DNA of 64,000 nucleotides from Aselliscus stoliczkanus (taxonomy: Eukaryota; Chordata; Mammalia; Chiroptera; Hipposideridae), in assembly GCA_033961575.1 (NCBI GenBank), contig CM066731.1, positions 79,691,501-79,755,500 of the forward strand. Direction: 5' to 3'. The notes beneath the pieces were generated by a model. The model made no database searches, was not told the DNA's origin, and saw nothing but the letters and a program-made list of their open reading frames with translations. Both the position numbers and the translations under genes were made by a program. Within the stretch, counting starts at the first letter, position 1. Each line of letters starts with the position of its first letter. Of this stretch, positions 22,671 through 34,614 are shown one piece after another.

Positions 22671-23149
22671 TGTTTTCTCCTCGGCCCTTCAAACACTCGA
22701 AAAAACACTCAGATGCCCGTCTGGCCGTGCCCTCGCGGGACTAAATCTGTCTTGGCAAAAGCTCTGCGGTATAAGCCCCGCACTGGTGGACTGGGGCGAC
22801 TCCCGGAGAGTTCCGGAGTCGGCCACTCACAGCCCAGTCGCCGTTTAACCTTACGACAGAAACGGAACCGCAGATTAGGGCCCAATCAGATTCCGCGACC
22901 CGAAGTCTTGGAACCTCCACGCACTCACACAGACATACGACCGAGGAGACTATCACACCAATTTGTCATCCCAGAAACGTCTATTTTCTGTCAGTCTGCT
23001 CACCTTACTCAGATCAGGCTCACGGACCGGCTTTGTCCGTGGAGATCAGGAAACGAGTCAGACTCGCGGGTCAATACCACGCGGCAACTCAGCGGTGTGT
23101 CCGGCCGGACTTGAAGCAGACAGTCTTCCGGAGGGCATGCAGTCCTCTG
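22671..23149 (-). other. ERV leader (between primer site and gag)
   Basis: 479-base untranslated leader, where splice donor and packaging signals are expected; none was assigned. No credible coding frame. Confidence 0.75.
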
Positions 23150-23167
23150 GCCCCACGTTGGGCGCCA
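23150..23167 (-). promoter_or_regulatory. Primer-binding site, tRNA-Lys1,2 type
   Basis: Minus-strand TGGCGCCCAACGTGGGGC, an 18-base match to the lysine-1,2 tRNA 3' end as used by type-D and other betaretroviruses. Separated from the LTR end by four bases. Confidence 0.93.
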
Positions 23168-23171
23168 GAAA

Positions 23172-23604
23172 TGCCCCGACCGGCGGGGCATTCAACAGGG
23201 GCCGAGGGGCAGCCTTCTGAAAGGAGAAAATAGGAGGCGCGAAGAAATGGAGGCAAGACAGGGTTCTGATCAAGCCTCGTTTATTGAAGAACAGGAGGGG
23301 GCTTATATAGTCAAGGAACTGGAAGGGGAGGGAAGGAATGTAAAGGCGGGAGTTGCCAATAGCAACGGGACTAGAAGGGGAGGAGGAATACGCAAAGGCG
23401 GGAGTTGCCAATAGCAACGGGACTAGTGGGGGAGGAGGAATACGCAAAGGCGGGAGTACCGAAAGGAGGAAGCACTATGGCTGTAGGGGGTAACCTTATA
23501 GGGTTCTGCTGATCAGAATGTGTTGCCAAGGTTTGTTTAAACTCTGAGCCAAACAATATCCTGTATGCAGTTGGGGGAAGGTTCCTCATGCTCAGGCCCC
23601 AGCA
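23172..23604 (-). repeat. ERV 5' LTR (promoter LTR)
   Basis: 433-bp copy of the 3' LTR. TATA box at 23302-23309 and AATAAA at 23280-23285 (minus sense). The CA end at 23172 is followed by a four-base spacer (TTTC) and the primer site. It would drive transcription leftward in this window. Confidence 0.96.
23342..23456 (-). promoter_or_regulatory. 52-bp U3 tandem repeat with X-box-like palindromes (5' LTR)
   Basis: Same array as in the 3' LTR: units 23342-23393 and 23394-23445 plus a partial unit, with the palindromes at 23352-23366 and 23404-23418. It lies upstream of the TATA box in the transcriptional sense. Confidence 0.8.
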
Positions 23605-24720
23605 CCAAACCAGTATTATAAGAAATGTTAAAGGGACTTCCTTAAGAAGAAGAAGGAAAAAGATTAAAAAATCGAATAACAAAGTGACAATAACAATATA
23701 TCTACAGTAATATTAAATGTCAATGGAGTAAATATTCCCATCAAAAGATAAGGATGCTGAATGGATAAGAAAACAAAACCCTTGCATATGCTGCCTACAA
23801 AGACTCACTTTATATCAAAAGACACACACAGGCTGAAAGTAAATAGATAGAAAAGATATTTCATGAAAATTGAAATGAACTACTCAAGCTAGAGTAGCAA
23901 TACTTATACCAAACAAAATAGACATTAAAATAAAGGCTATAACAAGAAACAAAGAAGAACTCAGTAATTCCACTTCTGGGTATTTATCTGAAGAAACCCA
24001 AAACATCTATTCAGAAAGACATATGCATCCATTGAAGCGTTATTTACATAACCAAGATATGGCTGCAACCTAAGTGTCCATCAATAAATGAATGGATAAA
24101 GAAGAAATGGTACATATTACAATAAAACATTACTCAGCCGGGCTGGCTGAGTGGCGTGGTGGTTGGGCGCTGGTTTAGGAAGCCAGCGGCCCCGGTTCAG
24201 GTACCACATATGAGGGCCAGTGACACTGCCCTCAAAAAACAAAACAAAACAAAACAAAAATTACTCAGCCATAAAAAAGAATGAAATTTTGCCATCTAAA
24301 GCAACATGGATAGACCTAGAGGGTATTAGGCTGAGTGAAATAAGTTAGACAAAGAAAGAAAAATATCATATGATTTCACTTATATGTGGAATCTGAAAAA
24401 CAAAATAAAGGAACAAACAAGACAGAAACAAACTCATAGATACAGAGAACATTTTGATGGTTGCCAGATGGGAGGTGAGTTGGAGGGATGGGTGAAGGGG
24501 GGAAGGAATTAAGAGGGACAAATTGGTAATTACAAAATAGACATGAGGATATAATCAATAATATTGTAATAACTATGTATACTGGCACGTGGGTACTAGA
24601 TTTATTGGGGCAATCGCTTCTTGAAATATATAGGTATCTGATTACTATGTTGTATACCTGAAATGAATATAATATTGTATGTCAAGTGTAACTGAAAAAT
24701 TAAAAAAATTATTAAAAATT
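23605..24720 (+). mobile_element. L1-C, right part, internally deleted
   Basis: Continues L1-C after the retrovirus: end of ORF1, start of ORF2 (to AACAAAGAAGAA near 23960), then a jump to the end of ORF2 (CAGTAATTCCACTTCTGGG) and the 3' UTR, ending in an A/T-rich tail near 24660-24720. Most of the endonuclease and all of the reverse transcriptase core are missing. The deletion junction differs from that of L1-B and L1-D. A SINE interrupts it at 24140. Confidence 0.82.
24140..24259 (+). mobile_element. tRNA-derived SINE inserted in L1-C
   Basis: Short SINE with a tRNA-like head (GGGCTGGCTGAGTGGCG), a Pol III B-box-like GGTTCAGGTACC, the family-typical AGGGCCAGTGACACTGCC and an (AAAAC)n tail. 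Flanked by an exact 11-base target duplication ATTACTCAGCC (24129-24139 and 24260-24270). Same family as the copies at 60869 and 62501. Confidence 0.93.
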
Positions 24721-24724
24721 TAAA

Positions 24725-26005
24725 AATAAAGATATATACAATGGGCAGGACTGACATCCAGGTTTCCAGCCTGAGTGCCTGGGTGAATGCCGGCACCACC
24801 ATCTGAGATAAGGAGGGAATCTCCTTCTAAATATGTTTTGTCTAAATCCTTAAAAAATCTGGAACACCAAGGTGGGCTCTCCTGGAATAACAAATTTCAC
24901 CAAAAGAATCTCAAACAGATAGTATAATTGGACAGGTCACTGCTACTTCTCAGAAGTCTGCAGCTCCACCCCAATCCCAGCTTCTCCATGCCTTTCTCCT
25001 GGGAGGAGCCATTATTCTCGGGGTGGCCAGCAGAGAGACCTGCCCACATCAGCCATCATTTAAAGACTTGTGGTTATTTGCCAACATGCATATGTTTATA
25101 ACCTTTCCATTGGGTGAAATGACATCTGCTTTACACTGAGCGTAACATATGGCTATTCTAACAAAGCGTATAATTATATTTAATGGATGAGAGGTGTCTG
25201 ATGGATTGCAGCCAAGTGTCTGAATAAGACAGAAAAGCATAAAGGCTATTTGAAGAGATTTGTCTGACAGGATTCCAAGGCAAGAGGAAATGGCACTCTT
25301 TTGTCCAGGTGTCCTGTGTAATGTTCATATCATCTCCAGTAAAAGCACTTACTAAGCCTCCATGCTGGAATACACATGATGTTAGGTCCAGATACATCCT
25401 GCTCTGTACTCTTTAAGTGCTGTTACTCATGAGGGAAAGACAGCAAGTCAACAACACTAACAACATGATGACTATAGGGACAGAACCAAGAAGACTATAA
25501 AAGCACCACTACTGTCACTCAAATGAGCCTGAGAAGGTAGCGCATCAGGTGAGGTTTAAAGGAAGAGTAAGAATTCAAAGGATAAGCAGTGTTCAATGAA
25601 ACAATGAAGAGGAAGGGGAATTCAAGCAGAGGCCACAGCACATGTAAAATTATGGATAGCTGAGCAGAATACTTGGAACTACACACAGTTCCATAAGGCA
25701 GAAGCAAAGTGTCTCTGGGGCCAGAGAGGAAGCCAGAAGGTCAGACAGGTCCAGATCACTGAAGGCAGTAAGACCTGAGGGAAGGCTTTTGAATGATATC
25801 CAGCAAGACCAGGAACCACTGAATCACATCAGCAGAGAAGTGATGTGATCAAATTTGCTTTTCAACAAGCCTATGCAGTTCTGTGGAGGAGACACTTGAG
25901 GAAGCTGGTCTGAAAGCAAGGAGGCCAGGAAAACATCAGGAGAAGACTCCTAGAAAAGCCAAGGAAGAAGTAGTGAGATAAGAAGGGGTCAGACAACTGT
26001 GAGGG
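24725..26005. other. Unassigned non-coding stretch
   Basis: No gene, RNA or named repeat recognised. 25640-25960 reads like a diverged ancient repeat but I cannot name it. Open frames here are short and featureless. Confidence 0.5.
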
Positions 26006-26009
26006 GCAT

Positions 26010-26115
26010 CTATAGGCTTGTGTGATCTTGGGGGAAATGCTTAACTAACTGTTCTGAGCCTAATTTCCTCATCAGCACAATAGAAATAATACAGTCTAAT
26101 TCATAGGTATGTGAA
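26010..26115 (+). repeat. MIR fragment
   Basis: Contains the MIR core words in forward order: GTGTGATCTTGGG, GAGCCTAATTTCCTCATC and AATAGAAATAATAC. Borders approximate. Confidence 0.7.
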
Positions 26116-27455
26116 TTAGGTATCCATCAGACTCACTAAACAGTAGCCATGTTTCTGGGTGTTTTTTTTTGTATTACATGAAAGCAAAACGTCCTAAAAT
26201 GAACCATATGTAGATGGGCCTTAGGAATCTTCCAGTACATGGAAAATAACAAGGTGATTAAGAATCAAGTGCCTACTCTGTGATATATGTTCAGATGTTG
26301 GAGTAAACCCACAGAAGGAGATCGCAAGGCAGCAAAGTATAGTGTGAAGAGTGCTGGTCTTGGCGTCCCTAGGGCCTGGGACTGCATCCTCCCAGGCTCT
26401 ACACCTTACAAAGCAGTGCCACCTGTTCCAAGTTACAATCCCTCAAGCATTAGTTTCCTATTTTCAATGAAGACATTTTCCTTGGAATCAAATAATGTGG
26501 AAGAAGCATGAACCTTAACACTTAACAAATGCTCAGTGACCAACCTATTTATAGAATTTGCTCTCACTGCCTTCTACACCATTCCCACTTCCACCCACAC
26601 TCTGATACACCTTACTCTGCCCACTCTATTTTACCATGTATTGTTTCATCCTGCAGCAATTTACCAATATTTATACTATACTATATGATTACTAAAATAA
26701 TATATTTAATCATCACAATTAGTTTCTAATATGTCTTTGCTCCCACACACACACTGAGTATAAACTCCACAAGGGCAAGGGTCTCGTTTCACTCACAGGG
26801 CAGTGCCTGGCACATACTAGGTACTCAGTAAGTATTAGCTGAAAACTGAGTAAATGTCTTTATTAACCTTAGCATTGGGTTTGTATTAGCGTTAATATTA
26901 CTGAATCTTAATATTTAAGCATCCCTTCTCTCTGAGAGGAGACTAAAACTCACCTGAGCAGGGGCCTGATGGGGTGATAGCCCATGGTGTTGTGTCAGTG
27001 AAAGTCCCTTATCCCTACTCCCTGAGGGGAGAGAAGAGGCATTTGAGTGAGTGTCCTGACTCTTTTTCATTACCCTCTCTCAGGCCCCAGATCAGTTCTC
27101 TGCCTTATCTCCCTGCTCTGTGCCCTAGAAGCATGACCACTGTAGGCTGCATCACCTAAGCTCCTTGACCCAGCATCATGATTCTGGCAGTGTCAGCTTC
27201 AAACCTAGCCTTCCGCAGGGCTTAGCTCTCACCTTGCTGTTTAATCTCCAGGTGCCTCCACACTCTTTGTAGGATCCCTTAACCTGCCTGTAGCTTCAAA
27301 TAGTCCATTCAGAAGTGGGGGAGCCATTTGCTTTCTGAATATATGTCATCTTTTCAGAGTTTATTTTTCATATTTGTTATTTAATTGTGTGCCACTGATG
27401 CTGATGAGAATGACAACCCCATGGCCCCTGTGTCTGATGGCCTCACCATGATGCT
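26116..27455. other. Non-coding stretch with a MIR/L2-like end
   Basis: 26755-26830 carries an ancient-repeat end (CAGTGCCTGGCACATACTAG and TACTCAGTAAGTATTAG). The rest holds nothing I recognise. Confidence 0.5.
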
Positions 27456-27459
27456 TGTT

Positions 27460-27612
27460 GAATTAGTAATAATACTAATGACATACTATATGCCAGGCAT
27501 GGCTATGTATTAATTCATTTAATCCTCACACAAACCATGAGTACTATTATGGTTTCCATTTAACAGATGTGGAAACTGAGGCACATAGTAGTTAAACTGT
27601 CTAAGGTCACAG
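27460..27612 (-). repeat. MIR SINE
   Basis: Reverse-oriented MIR with the diagnostic CAGATGTGGAAACTGAGGC and CTAAGGTCACAGAGC, preceded by TATGCCAGGCATGG. Immediately followed by an old L1 tail. Confidence 0.85.
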
Positions 27613-28400
27613 AGCAAAAGATGCTCAACATCATTAACAAATACGGAAATGGAAATCAAAACCACGAGATACCATTTCACACCCACTAGGATGATTATAA
27701 TCAAAAATAAATAATAACATATGTTGGCAAGGATGTGAAAACACCCTTGCTAGTGGGAATATATAATATTATAATGCAGCTGCTCAGAAAATAAATTTAG
27801 CAGTTTCTTAAAAAGTTAAACAAAGAGTTATAATTTGACCCAGCAAATCTACTATTAGATATTAGCCAAGGGATATGAAAACATATGTCAACACGAAAAC
27901 TGGTATACAGAAGTTCATAGGAGCATTATTCACATTAATCAAAGCAATTGATGAATGGAGAAATAAAGTGTGTATAGCCATACAGTGGAATGTTGTTTGG
28001 CAATAAAAAGGCATGAAGTAATAATGCATGCTACTACATGGATAAACATTGAAAATATTTTGCTAAATAAAAGAGGTCAAATATGAAAACAAACTCATTG
28101 TATAATTCCATTTATATGAAATGTCCATAATATGCAAATCTATAGAGACAGAATTTAGATTAGCAATTGCCTAGGGCTGGTGAGAAGGAGGAAGTTTGAG
28201 AGCAAATGCAAGTAATAATGGTCACAGGAATTGTTTTTGGGTGATGAAAATATTCTAAATTTGATTGTGGATGTTTGCACAACAGAGAAGTTTGTACCAC
28301 TCTGTAAACACACTAAAAGCTGTTAAATTATATATTTTAAATGAGTCAATTGTATGGTATGTGAATTATATCTCAATAATACTCTTATTTTAAAAACAAC
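27613..28400 (+). mobile_element. Old 5'-truncated L1, 3' end
   Basis: End of ORF2 and 3' UTR of a diverged L1 (GGAAATGGAAATCAAAACCA; GGCAAGGATGTGAAAACACC; ACAGTGGAATGTTGTTTGGC), ending in an A-rich tail near 28390. No open frame remains. Confidence 0.85.
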
Positions 28401-29850
28401 AGAAAAATCTAAAAGTTGTTGACTAAATTAAATGATATTTATTTTTTGAAATTTTGTCTGACTTTGATCTTTACTAAGAAAGCCCCTCCCCCATGAGAAG
28501 CTACTGTCCCTTCTGAAGAATGCAAATTTTAGTGATTGTGAACATCAGAAACTAGACAAAATAAGCCCTGTTTTAAAAGTAAAATTTCATATTAGTTTAT
28601 TACAATTCTCACTTGCCATCTTTCCTTCCAGTCCTGCCTTAATCTCCTCTGGCCCTGTCTAGGGAGAGTCTGCACTATACACTTGAGCTGCCAGGTCAGG
28701 AGGCTGAGCAGACCCCGGCTTCCATGTGGGAAGTCCCTCCGGCTCACTGCTGCGTGTCTCCAGAGCTCCACATGACAGCAGTGGATGGAGACCCTACTTG
28801 GGCCATGCAACTCTGAGCATGTCTCAGAACTTCTCTGGTTTTCTTATTCCCTTTTTTATTATTACAAATGCTACATTACAATCTAGCTACTTCACAGGAT
28901 CACCGTGAAAAATAAAACCACAGTGTGTGAAACTGATTAGAACACTTTAAAACTGCTTTGTTAAGTATACCAAGCTGAAGGTAATGGTGCCAAAGGCCTC
29001 ACTTACAGGTGAAACACCAGGGGACCAAATGAGTTCCTGGACTACAGAGTGACAGAATTGGGTCTAGAGCCTGGGTCTTATTTGTATCCCTCTTCCTCCA
29101 CACAAGACTCCTGGTCATCCACAGGCTGTTCTCAGAAGATCATATCCCTCTCCCAGAAAATTATAGGAATTGATTTCTTTGGCAATTCATTCATGTGGTT
29201 TTATAAATCAATTAGGTTTCAAAATATACTGTAAATGTCCACATCTGCTACTTTACAGTATTAATCATATCTGTCAAAGATTTATTCTGAGTCAGGAATT
29301 CTTCTTGGACATTGGTAGAATGAAAAACATTAAATAAGTATCTTAAGTAGCCATCAAATTGACTGTCCAATTATCAATCGGCAGATTTAAAAACGTACTT
29401 TTTTCTATTGTTTTCATTGCCCTCAGAAGGAAAAAAAAAAATGTCATCAGAACCAAAGAAGGTAATGTATATGCAAAGTGACTTGTGACTGTCAAACTTG
29501 TAAGGATAAATATGTTACTTAAAAGAAGGTTAAACTTGCTGTCTTTCTACCTGTGGGAAATGTATGTACTATGCATGTATTGCCTAAAATAAGAATTCCA
29601 GTAACAAAAAAAAAAAAGTGAATATGATGGACTCCCTTGACCATGAACATTGTGGGTTATGAGTGTGTACATTTATCATTTATGAGGGTCTAAAATATGT
29701 CTCATCTAAGTTCCAAGCTCCAATCTATCTAGCCAGTCCAAGCCAGACCAAAAGAAAGCAGATCAACATTTTTATCCTTCCTCTTTGTGAGAAAGAATGT
29801 AAATAAACAAATGAGCTCAATGTTCAACATTCATTGTTACCTAATTCCTC
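28401..29850. other. Non-coding stretch, possible MIR at about 28815-28930
   Basis: No gene seen. 28815-28930 resembles the second half of a forward MIR (TCACAGGATCACCGTGAAAA). The remainder is unassigned, with short A-runs at about 29431 and 29605. Confidence 0.4.
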
Positions 29851-29852
29851 AG

Positions 29853-29877
29853 TTCTCTCTCTCTGTCTCTCTCTCTG

Positions 29878-29922
<45 letters not shown>

Positions 29923-29959
29923 GTCTCTCTCTCTCTCTCTGTCTCTCTCTCTCTCTCTG

Positions 29960-30018
<59 letters not shown>

Positions 30019-30019
30019 G
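29853..30019. repeat. Long compound (TC)n/(TCTG)n microsatellite
   Basis: About 165 bases of CT repeats with regularly spaced GT interruptions in the first 110 bases and a purer CT block after about 29968. It produces open frames in several phases (Ser/Leu/Cys or Arg/Glu repeats) that are not genes. Confidence 0.97.
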
Positions 30020-32535
30020 AATGCACTGTGCCCTCCCTTCTGGGTGTGCCTTCTACCAGAAGCAAACTTATTTCATTCACTTCTTCATTGGCTTATTCTT
30101 TATGTGTCAGGGACTATGTTAAATGCCAAACCCCAATTATGCTCCCACAACTCAGTGGGTTCTTCTTTTGAGAAGCCATCCCTGACCCCTTTCTTCATTG
30201 GCCCCCTATCCAGCCCCAGCCATACAAGTAAAATAACCAACCCCTGAATATTCCTTAACACTACACATTTCAAGCTGTATTTATCGCTTTGTCTCCACCA
30301 CACTCCCAAATGTGAGCCTTTGTACTCCATTTCACTCTTTGACAGGGACTGATGGAACAAAGGTTCCATGGCTATTTGGTGAGTGAATAAAATTGAAGGA
30401 CTGAATGAGAAGAACTCATGCTGAGGACAATGACACAGACCTTTTGCTTTGGGCATCAGTTCTTGTTGGCAGAATGGAGTGCCAGGGCCGCCCTGCCAGG
30501 TTCTGTCACAGAAGCAGGACTATCCTGTTCCTGGTTCCCTTCCCTCCATAAGCTACAAGCTCCTCCAGGCCAGAAGCCATGTCTTAATCCTCACATAGCT
30601 GGGTCCACCCCAGACAGTTGGGAAGGTTAGAATCTAACTACCTAGTGTGAATTCTAACCCAAAAAAGGGTCACTCTGGCACTTCCCAGTGTCAGTCAATA
30701 AAGATCTGAGGTTGTATAATAGTTTAAAAGTTTATTTGGGGTTGAAAGAATTCAAATGTAGGACACACAGATTCAGAAGAAAACCTAAAATGTACTCCAG
30801 GGAAGACAAAGAGCTGGAGCTTAAAAAGGCAAAAACCAAAACCTGAAACATAGTAAACTTTTCATATTGTCTACTTACATGCTGTGATGACAAGTTCAAA
30901 AGGGATTGGTCAGGTCCAGGTGATGAAACTCTAAGGTAAATAAATGTTGGCATGGAAACAAGGGGGGAGCGGGAAGTAGGGGGACAAATTCCAGGATCTA
31001 CTTCTATGGCAAGCACACAAGTCCAAACCTCATCTGGCTGCCACTGTGCCTAAGTCTGACTTTTCCAATGACTTCCCAATCCTATTTTAGGGCCCCCCGA
31101 TGTTAGTACTCCATTTTAGATATTTTGGTTTACACCTAGAGGGAGAGCATATTTGAGTTGGGTTCACGGCCTGAGTCAGTTTTAGAGCCTGAGGGACTAA
31201 TGATTTTTATTTTATTCCTATTACTGCTGATTCACAAATTGTATACCCTTTTCCATGTGATTTGTGGGAACAGAAGAACCTCCCTCTCTAGCCCCGTGAG
31301 AAGCCACAGGTCAGATAGGCCTCTAAACCATATCAGCCATAAGCCTGTGTGATCCCAGAGCTCTGGTGAGCACACGAAGACCTGTCTCTAGATCTCTAAT
31401 TTCTTTGTCTGGTCACTACCCTCCTTCTCCCTTCTACCCTTCTATCAGGTTTTCTTCTTTGCTCACCTGACAAACTCTCTCACCCCTTCCAATCTCAGCC
31501 CATCTTCAACAGCCTTCCCTCTCCGTTTAGCCTCCCTGTGCCTCATCTTCATAGGGTGTCAATCTGCCTGTTGCAGAGCCAGACCACACTCCCTCCATGG
31601 CCGCCTGCTTTCTATGCCTTTTACCTGGGACATAGTCTTCAGGTTAGACTGTAGAAATGGCCCAAATTGTGGTTATATTTTCAAAGCCTGCATGGTTCTG
31701 CTTTTGAACATGGCTTCAGGTCTCTAGTAAACTCATATTAATCAAATACAGACAAAATGACCTAAAAAATCCTGCCCCATACTACACTAATTCCACCTCT
31801 TACAATCCTCCATATGAAAAATTTATAAAATAAAAAGTTCCTTTTGCTCAAACATGATCATTACAGTTTTATTTGCTGTAAAGAAAAATAATATAAGCAG
31901 TGTAAGTACCTAACTATATAGCGCATTTTATTTATGAAGAGTTTATGATAACATAAAAATTGTGTACTTATAATATTATGTTAAAAAACAAGATGCAGAA
32001 TTTTCTGTTAACTACATTCAAAAGTGTGTATAATGCATGGAAAAAACGGAAACTATAAAAGATCCCCCCATTGCTCCTGTCAAAAGCCTCATGTATGTGT
32101 CTGGTAAGCTGCCTCCTCTACCCCTGGGAGCAGGCCTGAGGGTTGCTGAGAGGATGAGCAGAGTGTGAAAAGGGCCAGACCTGCATGGCATGCACCAGGC
32201 AGCCTCTCCTCCCTGCTTCCCTGGATGGTTTGGAAAACAGTCTCCTTGCTTTGCTATTGCACACATGTCAGGTGTCCGTGTGGCCATGCTGACCTTGTGC
32301 AAACCCGTTTTTAAAAACAGAATTTGCTCTGGATTGGATTTAACTTGCCTGGAACTATCTCCTGCCTTGGGGTGAGTCTATCCACTCTGAAGACATTCAG
32401 TAAAGAGCAGTCCTGCTTTCATGGAACCCTCAGCTCAACGCCACAGAGATGCATAAACTACTCAGCTTCTGGGGTTGCCCAGGGTTCCAGGAACTTACAA
32501 ACACATCCATGCATGTGTAGACTGCTCAGAATTTG
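30020..32535. other. Non-coding stretch, LTR-like block at about 30660-31110
   Basis: No gene recognised. On the minus strand 30660-31110 has an AATAAA followed by a U5-like end, as in an LTR, but the family is not recognised. 31110-32535 holds nothing I can name. Confidence 0.35.
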
Positions 32536-32539
32536 GACA

Positions 32540-33000
32540 TAGAGTGGGGTCCACAGTTTGCTTTCTTCTCTCAACATCACGTCTTGACACTCTTTCCATC
32601 CCACCATAGAGGTTATGCAGCATGACTTTTCACAGGTGCACAGGACTCCAGTACTTGGGCATATCTTTATTTTATCAGTCTTTCATCGGTGGGTATTTGG
32701 GTTCCTCCAGTCCTTACAAACAAGGCTCTAATGTCCTTGTGAGCAACAGGCATGATTGTTTGTCAATAGATAATAACATATTGTTTTCCAGAAATGGTAA
32801 ACTGACATTTCTACCAGGATGATCAAAGGTACCCATGTCCCCAACATTAGCAGCACTAAGTGATGTTTTTTGGCAATATGAAAGTGGGCTTTATTTGCAT
32901 TTCTTTACTATCAGTAAAGTTGAACATCCTTTTAAACAATTTTAAAGCCTTGGAGTTTTCTCTGTAAGTCATATATTTATCATATGTTCCCATTTTTCTA
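32540..33000 (-). mobile_element. Old L1 fragment, reverse orientation
   Basis: Antisense of the ORF2 3' end of an old mammalian L1: GGTGGGTATTTGGGTTCCTC, AAATGGTAAACTGACATTTC and GGGCTTTATTTGCATTTC follow in the expected order. Heavily diverged. Confidence 0.6.
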
Positions 33001-33409
33001 TTGGAGCATCAGTTTTTGATTTGTCAGAGCTTTGGGTATGTTATGCAGAGCTTGCAAAATGCTGCATGGTGGGTATTTGCCACATCGGGACCATAAGCAT
33101 TCTGAAATGTGTATAAGTTTGGTCCTCAAGCAGACTGGAGGGACCTGAGGCACCATCACCCCAGGCCTTGTGGCTCAGGCCATATAGAGCCCTGTTCACT
33201 TACCCCATGATGTTGAACTCATATGATCCACTTTTATATGTGCTATGATCTGCAACCAGTTGGCAAGTATATTTATGTGTATTACACATAAATCTTTGGT
33301 ATATGGATACTCAGTTGGTTAAGTATTTATTTTCCTTTGTTCATGGTATCACTTAACATCAGCATTTTTATATAATTATTTATATCTACCTTTTCTTATG
33401 GCTTGAATA

Positions 33410-33525
33410 CAGTTTCCGAAGGGCAGAAATTTTTGTTTTAGTTCACGGTTCTATCCTTCGTGCCTAGAACTGCATCTGGCCTGTAGTGGATGTGCAATAA
33501 ACATTAATTAAACTAACAAATTAAT
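33410..33525 (+). repeat. L2/MIR-like fragment
   Basis: Ancient-repeat end with AACTGCATCTGGCCTGTAGT then GATGTGCAATAAACATTAAT. 33001-33409 holds nothing recognised. Confidence 0.5.
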
Positions 33526-33608
33526 TACAAGGTAGTGTGGGAAGTGCAATGCAATGGAAGTATATATATTGTCTGTGTGTTTCCTTTAAGAAGTAAGGTT
33601 TTGGAACT

Positions 33609-34614
33609 TCCAGTAAGATAGTACAATAGACAGATGCTGTGACAACTGCCTTCCAAGATCATACCAAAATTACAAATAATGTATACAACATTCAACCTCA
33701 GAAGTCCCCAGAACACTAGATGAACAGAACCTCTAAACAAAGAACTTAAAGAGGAGGCCACGTTGAGTCTGGTGGGAGGGGCGGAGACGGGAGAAGGTGA
33801 ACCCCGTGAAGGACACCTCAGCGGTGGAGAGGCTTCTCCAGTTGGGGGAGAGAACCCCTGACCCCTCACCGAGCTCACTAACCCAGAGTTATCTTGCCAG
33901 GAATAGGAGTTCCACAATAGCTAGCAGTAGAAATTAGTGAGGACTCTGCTCAGCTTGGTGAGGCTGAGCGCAGCTAGATAACCAGTGGAGCCAGCATACA
34001 GACTCGCTCACTGGTAAGCACTCACCCAGTTCCTGGAGGAGGGAGTAGCTGTGTGAGCAGGGCCCAGGAGCCTGCAGGGACAGACTGAACCGAGCGCCTT
34101 TGGTGTGGGAGCTGGAGGTTTGGGGACCATTGTTCCCCTGGTGTGGAGTTTGCACACGAATAGTGTACAGGAGGGCACCATTTTTTCAGGGTTGGGCCCT
34201 CCCACAGAGGGTCAGGTCTGGGATCGCATTGGTCTGGTGGAATTGGCGCAGGAGTGTGTGTGTGCATGTGCATGCACATGTGGCCTTGAATTCCCACCCT
34301 CCACCCTGCTTGTGTTGCGTAGCCAGGGAAACACCCGGCAGGTGTGCTCCGGCATCAACAGGCTGTTCATTGAGTCACAGGAGTGTGCGAACCTCCTTGG
34401 GTCCCCGCTGTCTGCACTGGGCTCACAGAGTTGCCAGGCTGGTGATTGATTGTCAGGCTGCTTGGCCTGATCTGCAAGCGGCTGATTGGGACAGGCTGAG
34501 ACTGGGAGTTTTTCTGGGAGCGTTGGACCATGAGCTGTGCACCTGTGTGATCCAGCTGGGGCTTTCCTGGTGATCTACCTAATACATTGAAGCAATCCCA
34601 GGACAACAGCCAAA
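33609..34614 (+). promoter_or_regulatory. L1-D 5' UTR / internal promoter
   Basis: About 1 kb leader aligning with those of L1-B and L1-E and longer than that of L1-B, including a TG/CATG-rich block near 34250-34285. GC-richer than its surroundings, as expected for an L1 promoter. Role inferred from position. Confidence 0.7.

Larger units (their letters stand above)
14726..23604 (-). mobile_element. Endogenous retrovirus: betaretroviral gag-pro-pol with RD114/type-D-class env
   Basis: Proviral layout on the minus strand: LTR, primer site, leader, gag, pro (dUTPase, protease, G-patch), pol, env, polypurine tract, LTR; 8,879 bp. Betaretroviral hallmarks are the lysine-1,2 tRNA primer site, MGQT matrix start, two zinc knuckles, dUTPase fused to protease, and a protease G-patch tail. 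The envelope instead has the CXXC and immunosuppressive-domain layout of gammaretroviral/type-D envelopes. The LTRs are 433 bp and identical by eye, so insertion is recent. Flanks are CGAAA (14721-14725) and CCAAA (23605-23609), an imperfect 5-bp duplication. gag, pol and env are all cut by frame shifts, so no intact set of proteins is encoded as read. Confidence 0.95.

Noticed and set aside
29787..30247. Open frames of 77-137 codons (Ser/Leu/Cys or Arg/Glu repeats)
   Set aside because: Produced by the CT microsatellite in every phase; not protein genes.
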